A stretch of DNA of 64,000 nt from Solimonas flava DSM 18980 (GCF_000426685.1 NZ_AUFV01000001.1:186001-250000), one strand, 5' to 3'; positions 20,544 to 31,157 are shown, counted from the first letter of the stretch. Numbers and translations: made by a program. The notes: generated by a model not told the origin, from the letters alone.

Positions 20544-23500
20544 GCGGCGCGCGTCCCTCGGCGGCGCCGAGTTCGAGCGTGACGCGGTGCGTGCCGCCGT
20601 CGTCGCGCAGCGGCACGCGGGCGACGCCGTTCTCGATCGCCAGCGCGGCGCCGTCGAGCGTCGCCGCGATCACCGTTGCGGCGCAGCGTCGCGGGTTGCG
20701 GACCTCGATCGCGTAGCGCGTCGCACGGCCGGGAACACGGTAGTCGATGCGATAGCCGGGCCAGTCGTCCGGCACGCAGGGCTGCAGGCGCAGCGTGCGG
20801 CCGTCTTCGAGCGACAGGCCGAGCACCGATTCGATCGCGACGCGGTAGGCCCAGCCGGCCGAGCCGGTGTACCAGGTCCAGCCGCCGCGGCCGGCATGCG
20901 GGGCGACGCTGTAGATGTCGGCGGCGATCACGTAGGGCTCGACCTGATAGCGGGCGATCGCCTCGGCGTCGCGCGTGTGCCACAGCGGTCCGAGCCGCGC
21001 GAGCAGCGCGGCGGCGCGATCGCGGCGGCCGAGCGCGGCCAAGGCGGCGACCATCCAGCAGGCCGCGTGCGTGTACTGGCCGCCGTTCTCGCGCACGCCG
21101 GCGACGTAGCCCTTGATGTAGCCGGGGTCTTCGGCGGCGTCGACGAAGGCCGGCGTCAGCAGGCGGATCAGGCCGTGCTCGTCGTCGACGAGCTGCGCCT
21201 CGACGGCGTCCATCGCCTGCGCGGCGCGGGCCGGCGGCGCGATGCCGGACAGCACTGCCCAGGCCTGCGCGAGGCCGTCGATGCGGCATTCGGATGCGCT
21301 GTGCGTGCCGAGCGGCGTGCCGTCGTCGTAGTAGGCGCGGCGATACCAAGCGCCGTCCCAGCCGCTGTCGTTGAGCGCCAGCGCGAGCCGTTCGCGGTAG
21401 GCGGCGCAGCGCTGCGCGCGGGCGACGTCGCCGCGCGCGCGGGCGAGCGGGATGAAGCCGGCCAGGATTTCGCAAAGGAAGAAGCCCAGCCACACGCTCT
21501 CGCCGCGACCCTCGCGGCCGACGCGGTTCATGCCGTCGTTCCAGTCGCCGGTGCCCATCAGCGGCAGGCCGTGCGCGCCGGCGCTCAGCGAGCGCTCGAT
21601 GGCGCGCGCGCAATGTTCGTAGACGCTCGCGCTTTCGGTGCCGCTGGCGAACGCCGCGTAGCGCTCGTCCTCGCCGGTGGCGAGCGGGGCGCCGCTGAGA
21701 AACGGCACCAGCTCATCGAGCACGGTGGCGTCGCCGGTTTCGCGCACGTAGCGCAGCGCCACGAACGGCAGCCACAGCAGATCGTCGGAGAAGCGCGTGC
21801 GCACGCCGCGCGGCGGCGTTTCTTCGTGCCACCAGTGCAGCACGTCGCCCTCGGCGAACTGGCGGCTGGCGTGCAGCAGGATCTGCGCGCGCGTCAGCTG
21901 CGGCCACAGCAGGCTCAGGTTGCCGGCATCCTGCAACTGGTCGCGGAAGCCGTAGGCGCCGCTCGACTGATACAGCGCGCTGCGGCCGTGGATGCGGCAG
22001 GACAGCGTCTGATACGGCAGCCAGCCGTTGAGCATCGCGTCGATCTCCGGCGCCGGCGTCTGCACACGCAGGCCGTCGAGCCCGTCGCGCCACGCGGCGC
22101 TGACGGCGGCCCAGGCGGCATCGACCGCACCGGGTCGCCGGTACGCGACCAGCAGGCGTTCGAGTTCATCGGCGTCGGCGGCGGCGCCGAGCGCGATGCA
22201 GCAATCGATGCTGCCGCCGGGCGGCAGATGCAGTCCGATCTGCTGCGCGAAACAGGGATCGAGCCCGGCGCCGAACGGGCCGTCGAGGCGTGCGTCGCCG
22301 AGCGCGCGCGGTGCGCGCGGGCTGCCGCCAATGCCGAGGAAGTGCGCGCGGTCGGCGGCAGCGCCGAGCGTTTCGCCGCCGCCGAGCGCCAGCGCGAACG
22401 CGATCGGGCCGCCGTCGCGCTGCGCGCAGAGCACGCCGTCGGCGTGCCAGCTGTGCACGCCGGCGGCGTCCGGCAGCGTGCCGAGGACGAGGCGCTGGTA
22501 GGCGAACAGCGACAGGCGACGCGGCCGCGCGCCGTCGTTGCGCAGGCGCAAGCGCACCAGCTTGAGCGGGTCCTGCGCGGCGACGAAGACCGTGGTCTCG
22601 TGGTGCAGGTCGTCGGCCCGCAGTTCGTAGCGCGAGTAGCCGAAGCCGTGATGGACCTCGTAGGACTGCGCGGCCGGCAGCGGTCCCGGCAGCGGCGACC
22701 AGCGGCGGCCGTCGTCCTCGTCGCGCAGGTAGAGGGCTTCGTCATGCGGATCGCCGATCGGGTCGTTGGCCCAGGGCGTCAGGCGCCCGGCCTGGCTGTT
22801 GCCGGCCCAGGTGCAGGCCGCACCGGTTTCGCTGAGCAGCGTGCCGAAGCGCGGATTGGCGATGACGTTGATCCACGGCATCGGCGGCAGGCGCAGGCCG
22901 TCGTCGCCGGCTTCGAGCGTGATGCGGTATTCGCGACCGTCGGCGCTGAAGCCGGAGCGGATCGCGCAGGTCGCAAGGCCGGTGTCCGTGGCCGGCGCGG
23001 CGGCGCTGGCATCGGCGGCGTGACGTTGCAGCAGCATGCGTGCGCCGTCGGGATCGGCGGCGGCGCCGAGCAGGAAGTCCAGCGTGCGCGTCTCGCCGGG
23101 CGCGAGCTCGATCTGCGTGCGCAGGCAGAACGCGGCGTCGAGTACGTTGCCGACGCTGCCGTGCAGGTCGAGCGCCGGCTGCGCGACGCTGCGGCCGCGG
23201 CCGATGCAGCGCGCGCGGTCGGTCTCCCACTGCAGGATCGGCGCGCCGCGCAGCGTGTGGAACAAGGTCGGCCAGTGCTCGCCGGCGGCGCGCGGCCGGC
23301 GCTGCGCGAACAGGGCGGCGGGCGCGGCCTGCCACGCGGTCTGCACGAACAGCTTGAGGAACGCGGGATGGCCGAGATCGGCCTGCGGCGGCGCCAGCGC
23401 GACTTCGAGCAGGCTGGTCAGCTCGAGGCGGCGGCGGCGTGGTGAGTCGTTGCGCAGCTGCAGGCGGCGGCGTTCGACGCTGTCGTCGATCAGCTCGACG

Positions 23501-23799
23501 TCGAGCGTCGTCGCGATGCCGGCGTCGCGACGCGCGATGCGCAGGCGCTGCGGCTGGGCGTCGAAGGCGTAGTGCTCGGGCACGGTCGCCGTCGGTCGCT
23601 GCGCCGCCGACCAGAGGCGGCCGTCGTCGAGATCGCGCAGATAGATGAAGAAGCCGTGCGCATCCTCGACGGGGTCCGCGGCCCAGCGGTTCAGCGCCAG
23701 GCCGTTCCACAGCGAGCCGCCGCCGCCGGCCTCGCCGAGGTGGACGCGGTACTCGCCGCGCGCGAGTTCGTGCAGCGGGATCGCCGATGGAGCGTTCAT
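20536..23799 (-). CDS. GH94 family glycoside phosphorylase (beta-glucan type)
   Basis: 1087-aa protein resembling the C-terminal GH94 part of cyclic beta-1,2-glucan synthase and stand-alone 1,2-beta-oligoglucan phosphorylases of similar length. Two beta-sandwich-like halves (repeated segments with 'WANDPIGDPHDEALYLRD' and 'VEDAHGFFIYLRD') precede the (alpha/alpha)6 barrel. The barrel carries MGTGDWNDGM with the general-acid Asp near residue 750, CRIDGLAQAWAVLSG and QYTHAACWM. It has no signal peptide or membrane segments. The ATG at 23799 is one base past the stop of the upstream discoidin gene, so the two are coupled. The precise glucan linkage is inferred. Confidence 0.82.
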   Translation of the reverse strand: MNAPSAIPLHELARGEYRVHLGEAGGGGSLWNGLALNRWAADPVEDAHGFFIYLRDLDDGRLWSAAQRPTATVPEHYAFDAQPQRLRIARRDAGIATTLDVELIDDSVERRRLQLRNDSPRRRRLELTSLLEVALAPPQADLGHPAFLKLFVQTAWQAAPAALFAQRRPRAAGEHWPTLFHTLRGAPILQWETDRARCIGRGRSVAQPALDLHGSVGNVLDAAFCLRTQIELAPGETRTLDFLLGAAADPDGARMLLQRHAADASAAAPATDTGLATCAIRSGFSADGREYRITLEAGDDGLRLPPMPWINVIANPRFGTLLSETGAACTWAGNSQAGRLTPWANDPIGDPHDEALYLRDEDDGRRWSPLPGPLPAAQSYEVHHGFGYSRYELRADDLHHETTVFVAAQDPLKLVRLRLRNDGARPRRLSLFAYQRLVLGTLPDAAGVHSWHADGVLCAQRDGGPIAFALALGGGETLGAAADRAHFLGIGGSPRAPRALGDARLDGPFGAGLDPCFAQQIGLHLPPGGSIDCCIALGAAADADELERLLVAYRRPGAVDAAWAAVSAAWRDGLDGLRVQTPAPEIDAMLNGWLPYQTLSCRIHGRSALYQSSGAYGFRDQLQDAGNLSLLWPQLTRAQILLHASRQFAEGDVLHWWHEETPPRGVRTRFSDDLLWLPFVALRYVRETGDATVLDELVPFLSGAPLATGEDERYAAFASGTESASVYEHCARAIERSLSAGAHGLPLMGTGDWNDGMNRVGREGRGESVWLGFFLCEILAGFIPLARARGDVARAQRCAAYRERLALALNDSGWDGAWYRRAYYDDGTPLGTHSASECRIDGLAQAWAVLSGIAPPARAAQAMDAVEAQLVDDEHGLIRLLTPAFVDAAEDPGYIKGYVAGVRENGGQYTHAACWMVAALAALGRRDRAAALLARLGPLWHTRDAEAIARYQVEPYVIAADIYSVAPHAGRGGWTWYTGSAGWAYRVAIESVLGLSLEDGRTLRLQPCVPDDWPGYRIDYRVPGRATRYAIEVRNPRRCAATVIAATLDGAALAIENGVARVPLRDDGGTHRVTLELGAAEGRAPPT

Positions 23800-23800
23800 G

Positions 23801-26788
23801 TCAGTCGGTCTTCGTGAGATGGAGGCGCAGGCGCGCCGGCGCCGAGGCCAGCGTCACGGACTGCGCGTCGAAGTGGAATTCGCCGCCGTCTTCGGCGTCG
23901 ACGGCGACGATCGCGGCGCCGCCGAGCGGCGGCCGCAGGACCAGCGCGCCGTGCACGCCGCCGCCGATCTCGCAGTGCAGGCTGCCGTCGCCGAGGCGGC
24001 GCAGGACGTAGCGCAGCGCGCCGGCGCCGGTCGGCACGTCGCGGACCTGCACGCCGTCGCCGTCGAGCCATTCGGGCGCGAGGCCGGCGCCGAGCACCAG
24101 CGCCTGTTCGAGATCGCTTTCGTAGACGAACAGCGCGCGTAGCGCGAGCACGTACTCGGCGGCGATCCAGGTATGCGGCAGGTCGCCGAGGTGCGCCGGT
24201 GCGCCGCGCTCGCGCCAGACGATTTCGGGCCACTGGTTCCAGGCCGGCGGATCGCGCTCGTCGAGAAAGTAGCGCAGCAGATCGAGCGCGTCGTCGCGAC
24301 GGCCGAGGCGCACGAGCGCGCCGATGATGCGGATCTCGTACGGCGTGTAGTTGGACCAGGCCAGCGTGCCGTCGCGCCGTGCGCGCCAGTTGTCGAGGTA
24401 GCGGTCGAAGGTGCGGTTGATGGCGGTGCGGTCGAGGCCCGGCGGCACTTCGAGCCGCGAGATGCCGTCGGCGGTGGCGGTCGGGTCGAGGTCGTGGTTC
24501 TCGACGCTGCCGGGCACGTAGTCGATGCCATGGTCGGCGCGGGTCTTGCGGATCGACGCCAGCGTCGCGGTGGCCAGCCGCTCGTAGAGCGCCTGCCAGT
24601 GGCGGGCGAGGTCGGCGCGGCCGCGCAGCGCGGCGAGATGGCCGCCGTCGCGCAGTGCGCGCAGCGCCCAGAAGTCGTCCCAGTACGAGTGCGAGGGATT
24701 GCCGAGATAGCCTTCGTGGCTCGCCGAGCGCGGCAGCAGGCCGCTGTCGTCGAGCAGGTTTTCGATGCAGGCGAGCGCGCGTTCCAGATGCGGCCAGTGG
24801 CGGTCGAGCGCGGCGCGGTCGCCGCCGAAGCGGTAGAGATCGGCGATCAGGGCGACGAGCTGGCCGTGGCTGTCATGCTCGACCAGCCAGTCCGGGCCGT
24901 TGCGGTCGATGCAGCAGGGCACGAAGCCGTCGGCGCGCTGGTAGGGCGCATACCAGTCGACGAACTCGCGCACCGGCGCGTCGATGCCCATGCGCAGCAG
25001 CGCGCCGCCCATCGTCGCGCCGTCGCGGATCCACGCGCGCGTGTAGCGGCGCGGCCCCGGCTGCAGCGCCGCGCCGCTGCGCGTGACGAGGATGTGCGCG
25101 GCGGCCGTGTGCATGCAGCGCAGCGCGTCGCCGCCCCAGCCGGGCGCCGACCAGCGCGAGGTGTCGAACAGCGTGTTCCAGTCGTAGGCCGGGCGCGTGG
25201 CGGCGTCGCCGTCGCTCCATTCGGCGGTCTCGGCGGGGCAGTACAGCGTCACTTCGGCGGTCTCGCCGGCGGCCGGCGCGAGGTCGAAGCGCAGCGCGCC
25301 GCTGGCGAAGCTGAACGCGTCCTCCGTTTGCGCGGCGGCCGGCACGTCGCCGCCGGCGAGGCTCGCGGCGATCGGGCCCTGCGCGAAGTTTTGCGCGCCG
25401 AAGCGTGTCGGGGCCTGTCGGGGCCGCACGCGCGCCCGGCCGTCGATCTCGACGGCGCCGTCGCGCCAGGCCAGCGTGCGGATCGGCCGCACGCCGCCGA
25501 TCTCGTCGAAGTGCTGCCACGGCGGCGTGACCTGGAACGGCCGCAGCACGACGAACAGCCGCGCCGCGAGCGGGCTGGCGCCGTCATGCGCGAAACGATA
25601 GTGCACGCGCGGCGTGCCCTGCGTGTCGACGTCGAGCTCGATCTGCAGATGCCAGCGCTCGTGCTCCCAGTTCACGCTCGGCTGCGGCATCCAGCCGGCT
25701 TTCAGCGCCGGACGGGTCTGCACGTCGGCCCAGGTGTACAGGTGGCCGCCGATCCACAGCATCGGCTCCAGCGTGTAGGCGCCGCGTTGCGGTTCGACGC
25801 TGCCGTCGGCCGACAGCAGTGCGCAGTCGTGGCCGTGCGCGCTGCCGGTCGGCGTCCACGGCCGCTGCTCGCGATGCAGCCAGCGCGGATGCCAGCCGCG
25901 CGGCTCGTGCTGCGCGATGTGCTGCCAGAACGATTCGAGCGAGCGCGAGAACTCGAAATCCTGCAGCTGCAGGTGAGCGCCGGGTGACGATTCGTGCACT
26001 TCGATGCGCAGATGCCGCGTGCGCAGCCCCGGCAGGAACACGTAACTGCGCTCGCCGCCGGCGCGATCGGTGGCGTAGACGGTCTGCCAGCGCCGGCCGC
26101 TGGCCGAGATGCGCACCCGAAAGCCGCGCGCCGGCGCGCCGCCGTGCCAGTCGAGCTGCAGGCCACCGAGCTCACGCGGCGTGTGCAGGTCGAGCGCGAG
26201 CCAGGGCGCGGTATCGGCGCGGTCCGGCTGCCAGTCGAGCGTCAGCGGCGTGGCGCCGTCGAGCGGCGTGTGTCCGCTCGACGTGACGGCTTTCGGCGCG
26301 GTGCGCACCGTTTCGTCGATCAGTTCGACGTCGGCGATGCTGAGCGTGCCGCGTCCGCCTTCGCCGGCGACCACGGCGAACTCGATCGAGCCGAGTTCTT
26401 CGAGCCGTCCGCCGCTGGCCGGGCCCCAGGCGAACGGGATCGCGCTGCTCGGAATGCGGATGCGATGCCAGCGCGCCGGCAGCTGCAGATCGTGCAGGAC
26501 GTGGCGCCAGACATTGAGGCCGCTCGGGTCGGCGAACTTGATTTCGAGATGGTTCAGCGGACCCTGTCCGCGCAGGCGCAGCACCAGGGTGTAGGTCTCC
26601 GGCATGCGCCGGTGCCAGTCGCGATGGGCAATGACATAGCCGCTGCCGTCGAGGAAGTCGAAGGCCAGGCGCAGGGCGGGGCGTTCGGCGACACGGGCCT
26701 GCGTCAGTGCGAGCTGGGCGGTGCCCGGCGTGATGCGGCGCCAGCTGGCGACGTCGAGCAGATCGGCGGGGGCGATGTTGTGGGACAT
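23801..26788 (-). CDS. Discoidin-domain six-hairpin glycosidase-like protein
   Basis: 995-aa protein without a signal peptide. The N-terminal 160 residues look like a carbohydrate-binding beta-sandwich. Residues about 165-285 resemble an F5/8 type C (discoidin) domain, with LALDLHTPRELGGLQLDW and GLRTRHLRIEVHES. From about residue 530 an (alpha/alpha)6 toroid follows, with YTRAWIRDGATMGGALLRMG near residue 585 and YWDDFWALRAL. I cannot assign a numbered GH family. Coupling to the GH94 gene suggests both act on the same oligosaccharide in the cytosol. The convergent end of the SbmA-like transporter gene lies beyond GH94. A terminator between this gene and the tRNAs was not seen. Confidence 0.7.
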   Translation of the reverse strand: MSHNIAPADLLDVASWRRITPGTAQLALTQARVAERPALRLAFDFLDGSGYVIAHRDWHRRMPETYTLVLRLRGQGPLNHLEIKFADPSGLNVWRHVLHDLQLPARWHRIRIPSSAIPFAWGPASGGRLEELGSIEFAVVAGEGGRGTLSIADVELIDETVRTAPKAVTSSGHTPLDGATPLTLDWQPDRADTAPWLALDLHTPRELGGLQLDWHGGAPARGFRVRISASGRRWQTVYATDRAGGERSYVFLPGLRTRHLRIEVHESSPGAHLQLQDFEFSRSLESFWQHIAQHEPRGWHPRWLHREQRPWTPTGSAHGHDCALLSADGSVEPQRGAYTLEPMLWIGGHLYTWADVQTRPALKAGWMPQPSVNWEHERWHLQIELDVDTQGTPRVHYRFAHDGASPLAARLFVVLRPFQVTPPWQHFDEIGGVRPIRTLAWRDGAVEIDGRARVRPRQAPTRFGAQNFAQGPIAASLAGGDVPAAAQTEDAFSFASGALRFDLAPAAGETAEVTLYCPAETAEWSDGDAATRPAYDWNTLFDTSRWSAPGWGGDALRCMHTAAAHILVTRSGAALQPGPRRYTRAWIRDGATMGGALLRMGIDAPVREFVDWYAPYQRADGFVPCCIDRNGPDWLVEHDSHGQLVALIADLYRFGGDRAALDRHWPHLERALACIENLLDDSGLLPRSASHEGYLGNPSHSYWDDFWALRALRDGGHLAALRGRADLARHWQALYERLATATLASIRKTRADHGIDYVPGSVENHDLDPTATADGISRLEVPPGLDRTAINRTFDRYLDNWRARRDGTLAWSNYTPYEIRIIGALVRLGRRDDALDLLRYFLDERDPPAWNQWPEIVWRERGAPAHLGDLPHTWIAAEYVLALRALFVYESDLEQALVLGAGLAPEWLDGDGVQVRDVPTGAGALRYVLRRLGDGSLHCEIGGGVHGALVLRPPLGGAAIVAVDAEDGGEFHFDAQSVTLASAPARLRLHLTKTD

Positions 26789-26900
26789 GACGCAGCAGAT
26801 TAATGGCCGGCCGCGGGTCGCGCATGGATCGCCGTCAAGCCGGAACGACGGGCGGCGCGTGCGCCGAAAAACATTCTTGAAGCGAAGATGAAAAATGGGC

Positions 26901-26928
26901 TTCCCAAGGCGCTTTCATTGGGTATAAT
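26901..26928 (+). promoter_or_regulatory. Promoter of the tRNA-Ala/tRNA-Glu unit
   Basis: Perfect -10 TATAAT (26923-26928) preceded by GG, with a weak TTCCCA at 26901-26906 as -35. It lies 15 bp before the first tRNA. Confidence 0.65.
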
Positions 26929-26943
26929 GCGCGCCCCTGTTGT

Positions 26944-27019
<76 letters not shown>

Positions 27020-27034
27020 TTTCAGGATTGCCTC

Positions 27035-27110
27035 GTCCCCATCGTCTAGAGGCCTAGGACATTACCCTTTCACGGTAAGTACCGGGGTTCGAATCCCCGT
27101 GGGGACGCCA
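27035..27110 (+). tRNA. tRNA-Glu (TTC)
   Basis: 76-nt cloverleaf. Acceptor GTCCCC pairs with GGGGAC, the anticodon loop CTTTCAC gives TTC, the T arm is GGGGTTCGAATCCCC and CCA is encoded. It lies 15 bp after tRNA-Ala, so the two are probably cotranscribed. Confidence 0.95.
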
Positions 27111-27214
27111 TCATGGCCGCGCAATGCGGCGCATGGCGATCTGCTTCGAACGTTTCCCTTGCTCTGTCATCGGCTGTTTTCAGCGCTTGCTTCGTGCGCG
27201 CGCGTCGGCGGCGT

Positions 27215-27610
27215 TCAGCGCGCGGCGAGTGCTTCGCGCTGCGTGGCGTCGTGCAGCGTCGAAAAGAGCTCGCGGTCCGTGACCGGCTTGAACAGGACGC
27301 GATAGGCGCCGGCCTGCTGTGCGTGTACGACGGCGCGGCTGTCGGGCCAGTGCGCGGTGAGGACGATCACCGGAATGTCGGCATGCTGTTCGGCGAGCGC
27401 GGTGATGAGTTCGATGCCACCGCCGTCCGGCATGCTGAGGTCGGTGAGGATGCAGGCTGGTGTCTCGCTGTGCGTGGCGGCGATGCAACTGGCGATCGAG
27501 TCGAACTCGCGGACCCGCCACGCATCGAACTTGAGCAGGCTCGCGAGCGAGTTGCGCACCGGTCCGTCGTCGTCGACGACATAAATCAAACGCTGCGGAT
27601 CGGTATGCAT
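27215..27610 (-). CDS. Single-domain response regulator (FixJ-type receiver)
   Basis: 131-aa stand-alone receiver domain. The acidic pair is in IYVVDDDGPVR, the phosphorylatable Asp is in ILTDLSMPDGGG, the conserved Thr in VIVLTAHWPDS and the Lys in LFKPV. No output domain follows. Such lone receivers act in phosphorelays or by protein contact. No histidine kinase is next to it; the nearest, at 35.7-37.0 kb, has its own regulator. ATG 27610 has GAGGAAC upstream. Confidence 0.85.
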   Translation of the reverse strand: MHTDPQRLIYVVDDDGPVRNSLASLLKFDAWRVREFDSIASCIAATHSETPACILTDLSMPDGGGIELITALAEQHADIPVIVLTAHWPDSRAVVHAQQAGAYRVLFKPVTDRELFSTLHDATQREALAAR

Positions 27611-27782
27611 GACGGCGGTTCCTCACGATGCGCAGGCAGTGTGAGGGCGGCGGTCGATGACGGAACTGACGCAGGTCAAGTCGCGCCGGACGCGCCATAG
27701 AGATTTCGTACCGGCACTCGGCGGGCGGCCACCGCTGCTGGCTTCGAGGTCGCGCACGATCGGTGCGCGTGACGGCGGTCTT

Positions 27783-28403
27783 CTAGCGGTTCGGCCGCAG
27801 CACGACCTGGTCGCGGCAGCGATCGTCGAGATCGGCGCCGCAGGCGCGCGGATTCAGCGCGGTGTCGAAACACAGCCGCACCTCGCGCAGCCAGCGGCCG
27901 CGGCATTGCACGGCGATGCCGTCGGCATCGAAGCCGCGGTTCTCGCGCGCGAAGCTGCGTTCGATGTCGGTCACGCTGGTGCTGAGGTAATCGTCCGGCG
28001 CCTGGTAGGCGCTCGGGATCGCGACCTTGCGGCGCACGCGCTCGATGAGCGTGAAGTATTCGTCCTGGCTGAGACCCGAGCAGGTGCCGTGTGTGTCCCA
28101 CTCGTGCTGGATGAGCTTTTCGCTCGGCATCGTCGGCAGCAGGCGCGTGACGAGATCCTTCGGCACGCGCCCGCGACCGCCGCAGCGCGAGGGGTAGCCG
28201 CGCTCGTACTGCGGCCACAAGCCGTGCACGACGAAGCCGTAACGCTGCCGGCACTGCTCGTCACCGACATTGAGTTCGCAGTATTCGGGCGACCAGGACA
28301 GCGCCAGCACCCAGTAATCAAAGCGCCCGGGCTGGCCGTCGGCGGCCGTCCGGGCGCTGCACAACAGAAGCAGCAGCGCCGGCAGGAATCCGCTGCGCCG
28401 CAT
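27783..28403 (-). CDS. Secreted ribonuclease T2 family protein
   Basis: 206-aa secreted RNase. It has a signal peptide (LPALLLLLCSARTAADG), then WVLALSWSPEYC and the two catalytic segments CAS-1 FVVHGLWPQ and CAS-2 HEWDTHGTC, each with its catalytic His. It has many cysteines, as expected of a disulfide-bonded extracytoplasmic enzyme. It would degrade RNA in the periplasm or outside the cell with little base preference, releasing nucleotides for use. ATG 28403 begins the canonical signal peptide. It lies downstream of ppsA on the same strand but behind two hairpins, so it is probably transcribed separately. Confidence 0.92.
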   Translation of the reverse strand: MRRSGFLPALLLLLCSARTAADGQPGRFDYWVLALSWSPEYCELNVGDEQCRQRYGFVVHGLWPQYERGYPSRCGGRGRVPKDLVTRLLPTMPSEKLIQHEWDTHGTCSGLSQDEYFTLIERVRRKVAIPSAYQAPDDYLSTSVTDIERSFARENRGFDADGIAVQCRGRWLREVRLCFDTALNPRACGADLDDRCRDQVVLRPNR

Positions 28404-28448
28404 GCGCCCTCAGGCCTTCTGGCCGGCCGAGGTGAGCGGGAACCAGGT

Positions 28449-28501
28449 AAACGTCCGGCGGACGTTTTCCCCCGTGAACGCTCCGCCATCAATGGCGGAG
28501 C
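28449..28501 (-). terminator. Two tandem hairpins downstream of ppsA
   Basis: First stem AAACGTCC/GGACGTTT (28449-28467, GGC loop); second stem GCTCCGCCAT/ATGGCGGAGC (28480-28501). They begin 28 bp past the ppsA stop. Neither is followed by a long T-run on the minus strand, so termination strength is uncertain. Confidence 0.5.
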
Positions 28502-28528
28502 AGGTCACGGCGCCATGGATGGCTCCAC

Positions 28529-30901
28529 TCATTTGGCTTGCTGGGAGAGATAGAGCCAGGTTTCCACCACGGTGTCCGGGTTCAGCGACATCGACTCGAT
28601 GCCTTCGTCGAGCAGCCAGCGCGCGAGGTCCGGATGGTCGGAAGGGCCCTGACCGCAGATGCCGACGTACTTGCCGTGCTTGCGGCAGGCTTCGATCGCC
28701 ATGTGCAACATGCGCTTGACCGCCTCGTCGCGCTCGTCGAACAGGTGCGCGACCAGACCCGAGTCGCGGTCCAGGCCGAGGGTCAGCTGGGTCATGTCGT
28801 TCGAGCCGATCGAGAAGCCGTCGAAGTATTCGAGGAACTTGTCGGCGAGCACGGCGTTGCTCGGCAGCTCGCACATCATGATCAGCTGCAGGCCGTTGTC
28901 GCCACGCTTGAGGCCGTTGGCGGCGAGGATTTCGTTGACCTGACGGGCCTCGTCGAGCGTGCGCACGAACGGGATCATGATCTTGATGTTGGTCAGGCCC
29001 ATCTCGTCGCGCACGTACTTGAGCGCCTTGCACTCGAGTTCGAAGCACGGACGGAACGACGGCGCGATGTAGCGCGAGGCGCCGCGGAAGCCGATCATCG
29101 GGTTCTCTTCGTGCGGCTCGTAGCGCTTGCCGCCGATGAGGTTGGCGTACTCGTTCGACTTGAAGTCGGACATGCGCACGATCACCGGCTCCGGCGCGAA
29201 GGCCGCGGCGATCGTCGCGACGCCTTCGGCGAGGCGCTTGACGAAGTAGTCCACCGGGCTGCCGTACGGCGCGATCATCGGGTCGATGATGCGGCGCAGG
29301 TCGGCCGGCTGCTGGTCGAGTTCGAGCAGCGCCTGCGGGTGGATGCCGATCTGGCGGTTGATGATGAACTCGAGGCGGGCCAGGCCGACGCCCTTGTGCG
29401 GCAGCGCGGCGAAGCCGAAGGCCTGCTCCGGCGTGCCGACGTTCATCATGATCTTGACCGGGATGTCCGGCATCTTGTCGAGGGCGATCTCGTCGACCGC
29501 GAAGTCGATGTTGCCGTCGTAGACGAAGCCGGTGTCGCCTTCGGCGCAGGAGACCGTGACCTTGGCGCCGTCCTTCAGCACCTCGGTTGCGTTACCACAG
29601 CCGACGACCGCCGGGATGCCGAGCTCGCGGGCGATGATCGCCGCGTGGCAGGTGCGGCCGCCGCGGTTGGTGACGATCGCGCTGGCGCGCTTCATGATCG
29701 GCTCCCAGTCCGGGTCGGTCATGTCGGTGACGAGCACGTCGCCGGCCTGCACGCGGTGCATCTCGCTGATCGAGCTCAGCAGGCGCACGGTGCCGGCGCC
29801 GATCTTCTGGCCGATGGCGCGGCCTTCGGCCAGCTTCGGACCCTTGCCCTTGAGCTTGTAGCGGCGCAGCACGTTGGCGCTGGCGCGCGACTGCACGGTC
29901 TCCGGACGGGCCTGCAGGATATAGAGCTGGCCGTCGATGCCGTCCTTGCCCCACTCGATGTCCATCGGCCGGCCGTAGTGCTCCTCGATCGTCAGGGCCT
30001 GCACGGCGAGCGCTTCGACCTCGGCATCGTTCAGCGAGAAGCGGATACGGTCTTCCGTCGCCACCGGCGCGAATTCGATGGTCTTGCCGACCGACCGGTC
30101 GGCCGAGTAGATGAGCTTCTTGGCCTTTTCGCCGAGGCCGCGCTTGAGGATCGCCGGGCGCTTGGCGCGGATGTTCGGCTTGTAGACGTAGAACTCGTCC
30201 GGATTGACCGAGCCCTGCACGACGGCTTCGCCGAGGCCGTAGCTGGAGGTGACGAACACGGCGTCGCGGAAGCCTGATTCGGTGTCCATCGTGAACATGA
30301 CGCCCGAGGCGCCGAGGTCCGAACGGACCATGCGCTGCACACCGGCCGACAGGGCGACGGCGGCGTGGTCGAAGTGATGGTGCACGCGGTAGGCGATCGC
30401 GCGGTCGTTGTACAGCGACGCGAACACTTCCTTGATCGCGTGCAGGACGTTGTCGATGCCGTGCACGTTGAGGAAGGTCTCCTGCTGGCCGGCGAACGAG
30501 GCGTCCGGCAGGTCCTCGGCGGTGGCCGACGAGCGCACGGCGACCGAGATCTCGGCGCCCGACTCGGCGACCAGCTGCGCGTAGTGCTCGCGGATTTCCT
30601 GCTCGAGCGCGGCCGGGAACGGCGCCTTGAGCACCGCCTCGCGGATCGCCTTGCCGGTCTGCGCCAGCGCGGTGACGTCCTCGATATCGAGCTTGGCCAG
30701 CATTTCGTTGATGCGCTGGGCGAGACCCTCGTGCGCCAGGAAGTGGCGGTACGCCTCGGCCGTGGTCGCGAACCCGTTCGGCACGCGCACGCCGGACTGC
30801 GCGAGGTTGCGGATCATTTCGCCGAGCGAGGCATTCTTGCCGCCGACGATCTCGACGTCGTGCATGCCAAGTTCGGAGTACCAGAGGACGTTGCGGGTCA
30901 C
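28529..30901 (-). CDS. ppsA: Phosphoenolpyruvate synthase
   Basis: 790-aa enzyme making PEP, AMP and phosphate from pyruvate, ATP and water, the entry to gluconeogenesis from lactate, acetate or alcohols. It begins with [25 protein letters not shown], the ATP-grasp nucleotide-binding part. The swivelling phosphohistidine domain carries [15 protein letters not shown] with catalytic His near residue 415. The C-terminal PEP/pyruvate TIM barrel includes [15 protein letters not shown] and [16 protein letters not shown] chose the GTG at 30901; an ATG at 30961 would add about 20 unconserved residues, and a TTG two codons before the GTG is also possible. It is divergent from its regulator ppsR. Confidence 0.95.
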   Translation of the reverse strand: MTRNVLWYSELGMHDVEIVGGKNASLGEMIRNLAQSGVRVPNGFATTAEAYRHFLAHEGLAQRINEMLAKLDIEDVTALAQTGKAIREAVLKAPFPAALEQEIREHYAQLVAESGAEISVAVRSSATAEDLPDASFAGQQETFLNVHGIDNVLHAIKEVFASLYNDRAIAYRVHHHFDHAAVALSAGVQRMVRSDLGASGVMFTMDTESGFRDAVFVTSSYGLGEAVVQGSVNPDEFYVYKPNIRAKRPAILKRGLGEKAKKLIYSADRSVGKTIEFAPVATEDRIRFSLNDAEVEALAVQALTIEEHYGRPMDIEWGKDGIDGQLYILQARPETVQSRASANVLRRYKLKGKGPKLAEGRAIGQKIGAGTVRLLSSISEMHRVQAGDVLVTDMTDPDWEPIMKRASAIVTNRGGRTCHAAIIARELGIPAVVGCGNATEVLKDGAKVTVSCAEGDTGFVYDGNIDFAVDEIALDKMPDIPVKIMMNVGTPEQAFGFAALPHKGVGLARLEFIINRQIGIHPQALLELDQQPADLRRIIDPMIAPYGSPVDYFVKRLAEGVATIAAAFAPEPVIVRMSDFKSNEYANLIGGKRYEPHEENPMIGFRGASRYIAPSFRPCFELECKALKYVRDEMGLTNIKIMIPFVRTLDEARQVNEILAANGLKRGDNGLQLIMMCELPSNAVLADKFLEYFDGFSIGSNDMTQLTLGLDRDSGLVAHLFDERDEAVKRMLHMAIEACRKHGKYVGICGQGPSDHPDLARWLLDEGIESMSLNPDTVVETWLYLSQQAK

Positions 30902-31157
30902 GATCAAATCTCGCTGCTGTACGGGGTGATGCGCACGGCGCCCGGTCGGACGCACATGCACGGACTGTCGGGTAACAGGACGCTCATCAGGGTGGGGGAG
31001 GCGGGGACGCGGCCGGCCGGGATCCGGGGGCGGCGCCGAGGCGCAACGCGGGTTCCGACGAGTCGCGGCTGCCGCTGGGGCCGACCGTGAAGACGCCTAT
31101 TTTCCCTCGCCGCGGACCGGACTGGAAAGCCCGACGAAAAAAATCGAAACTGCATCG

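Noticed and set aside
20587-23445. Plus-strand frame of about 950 codons opposite the GH94 gene
   Set aside because: The GH94 motifs on the minus strand are unambiguous; the opposite frame has none.
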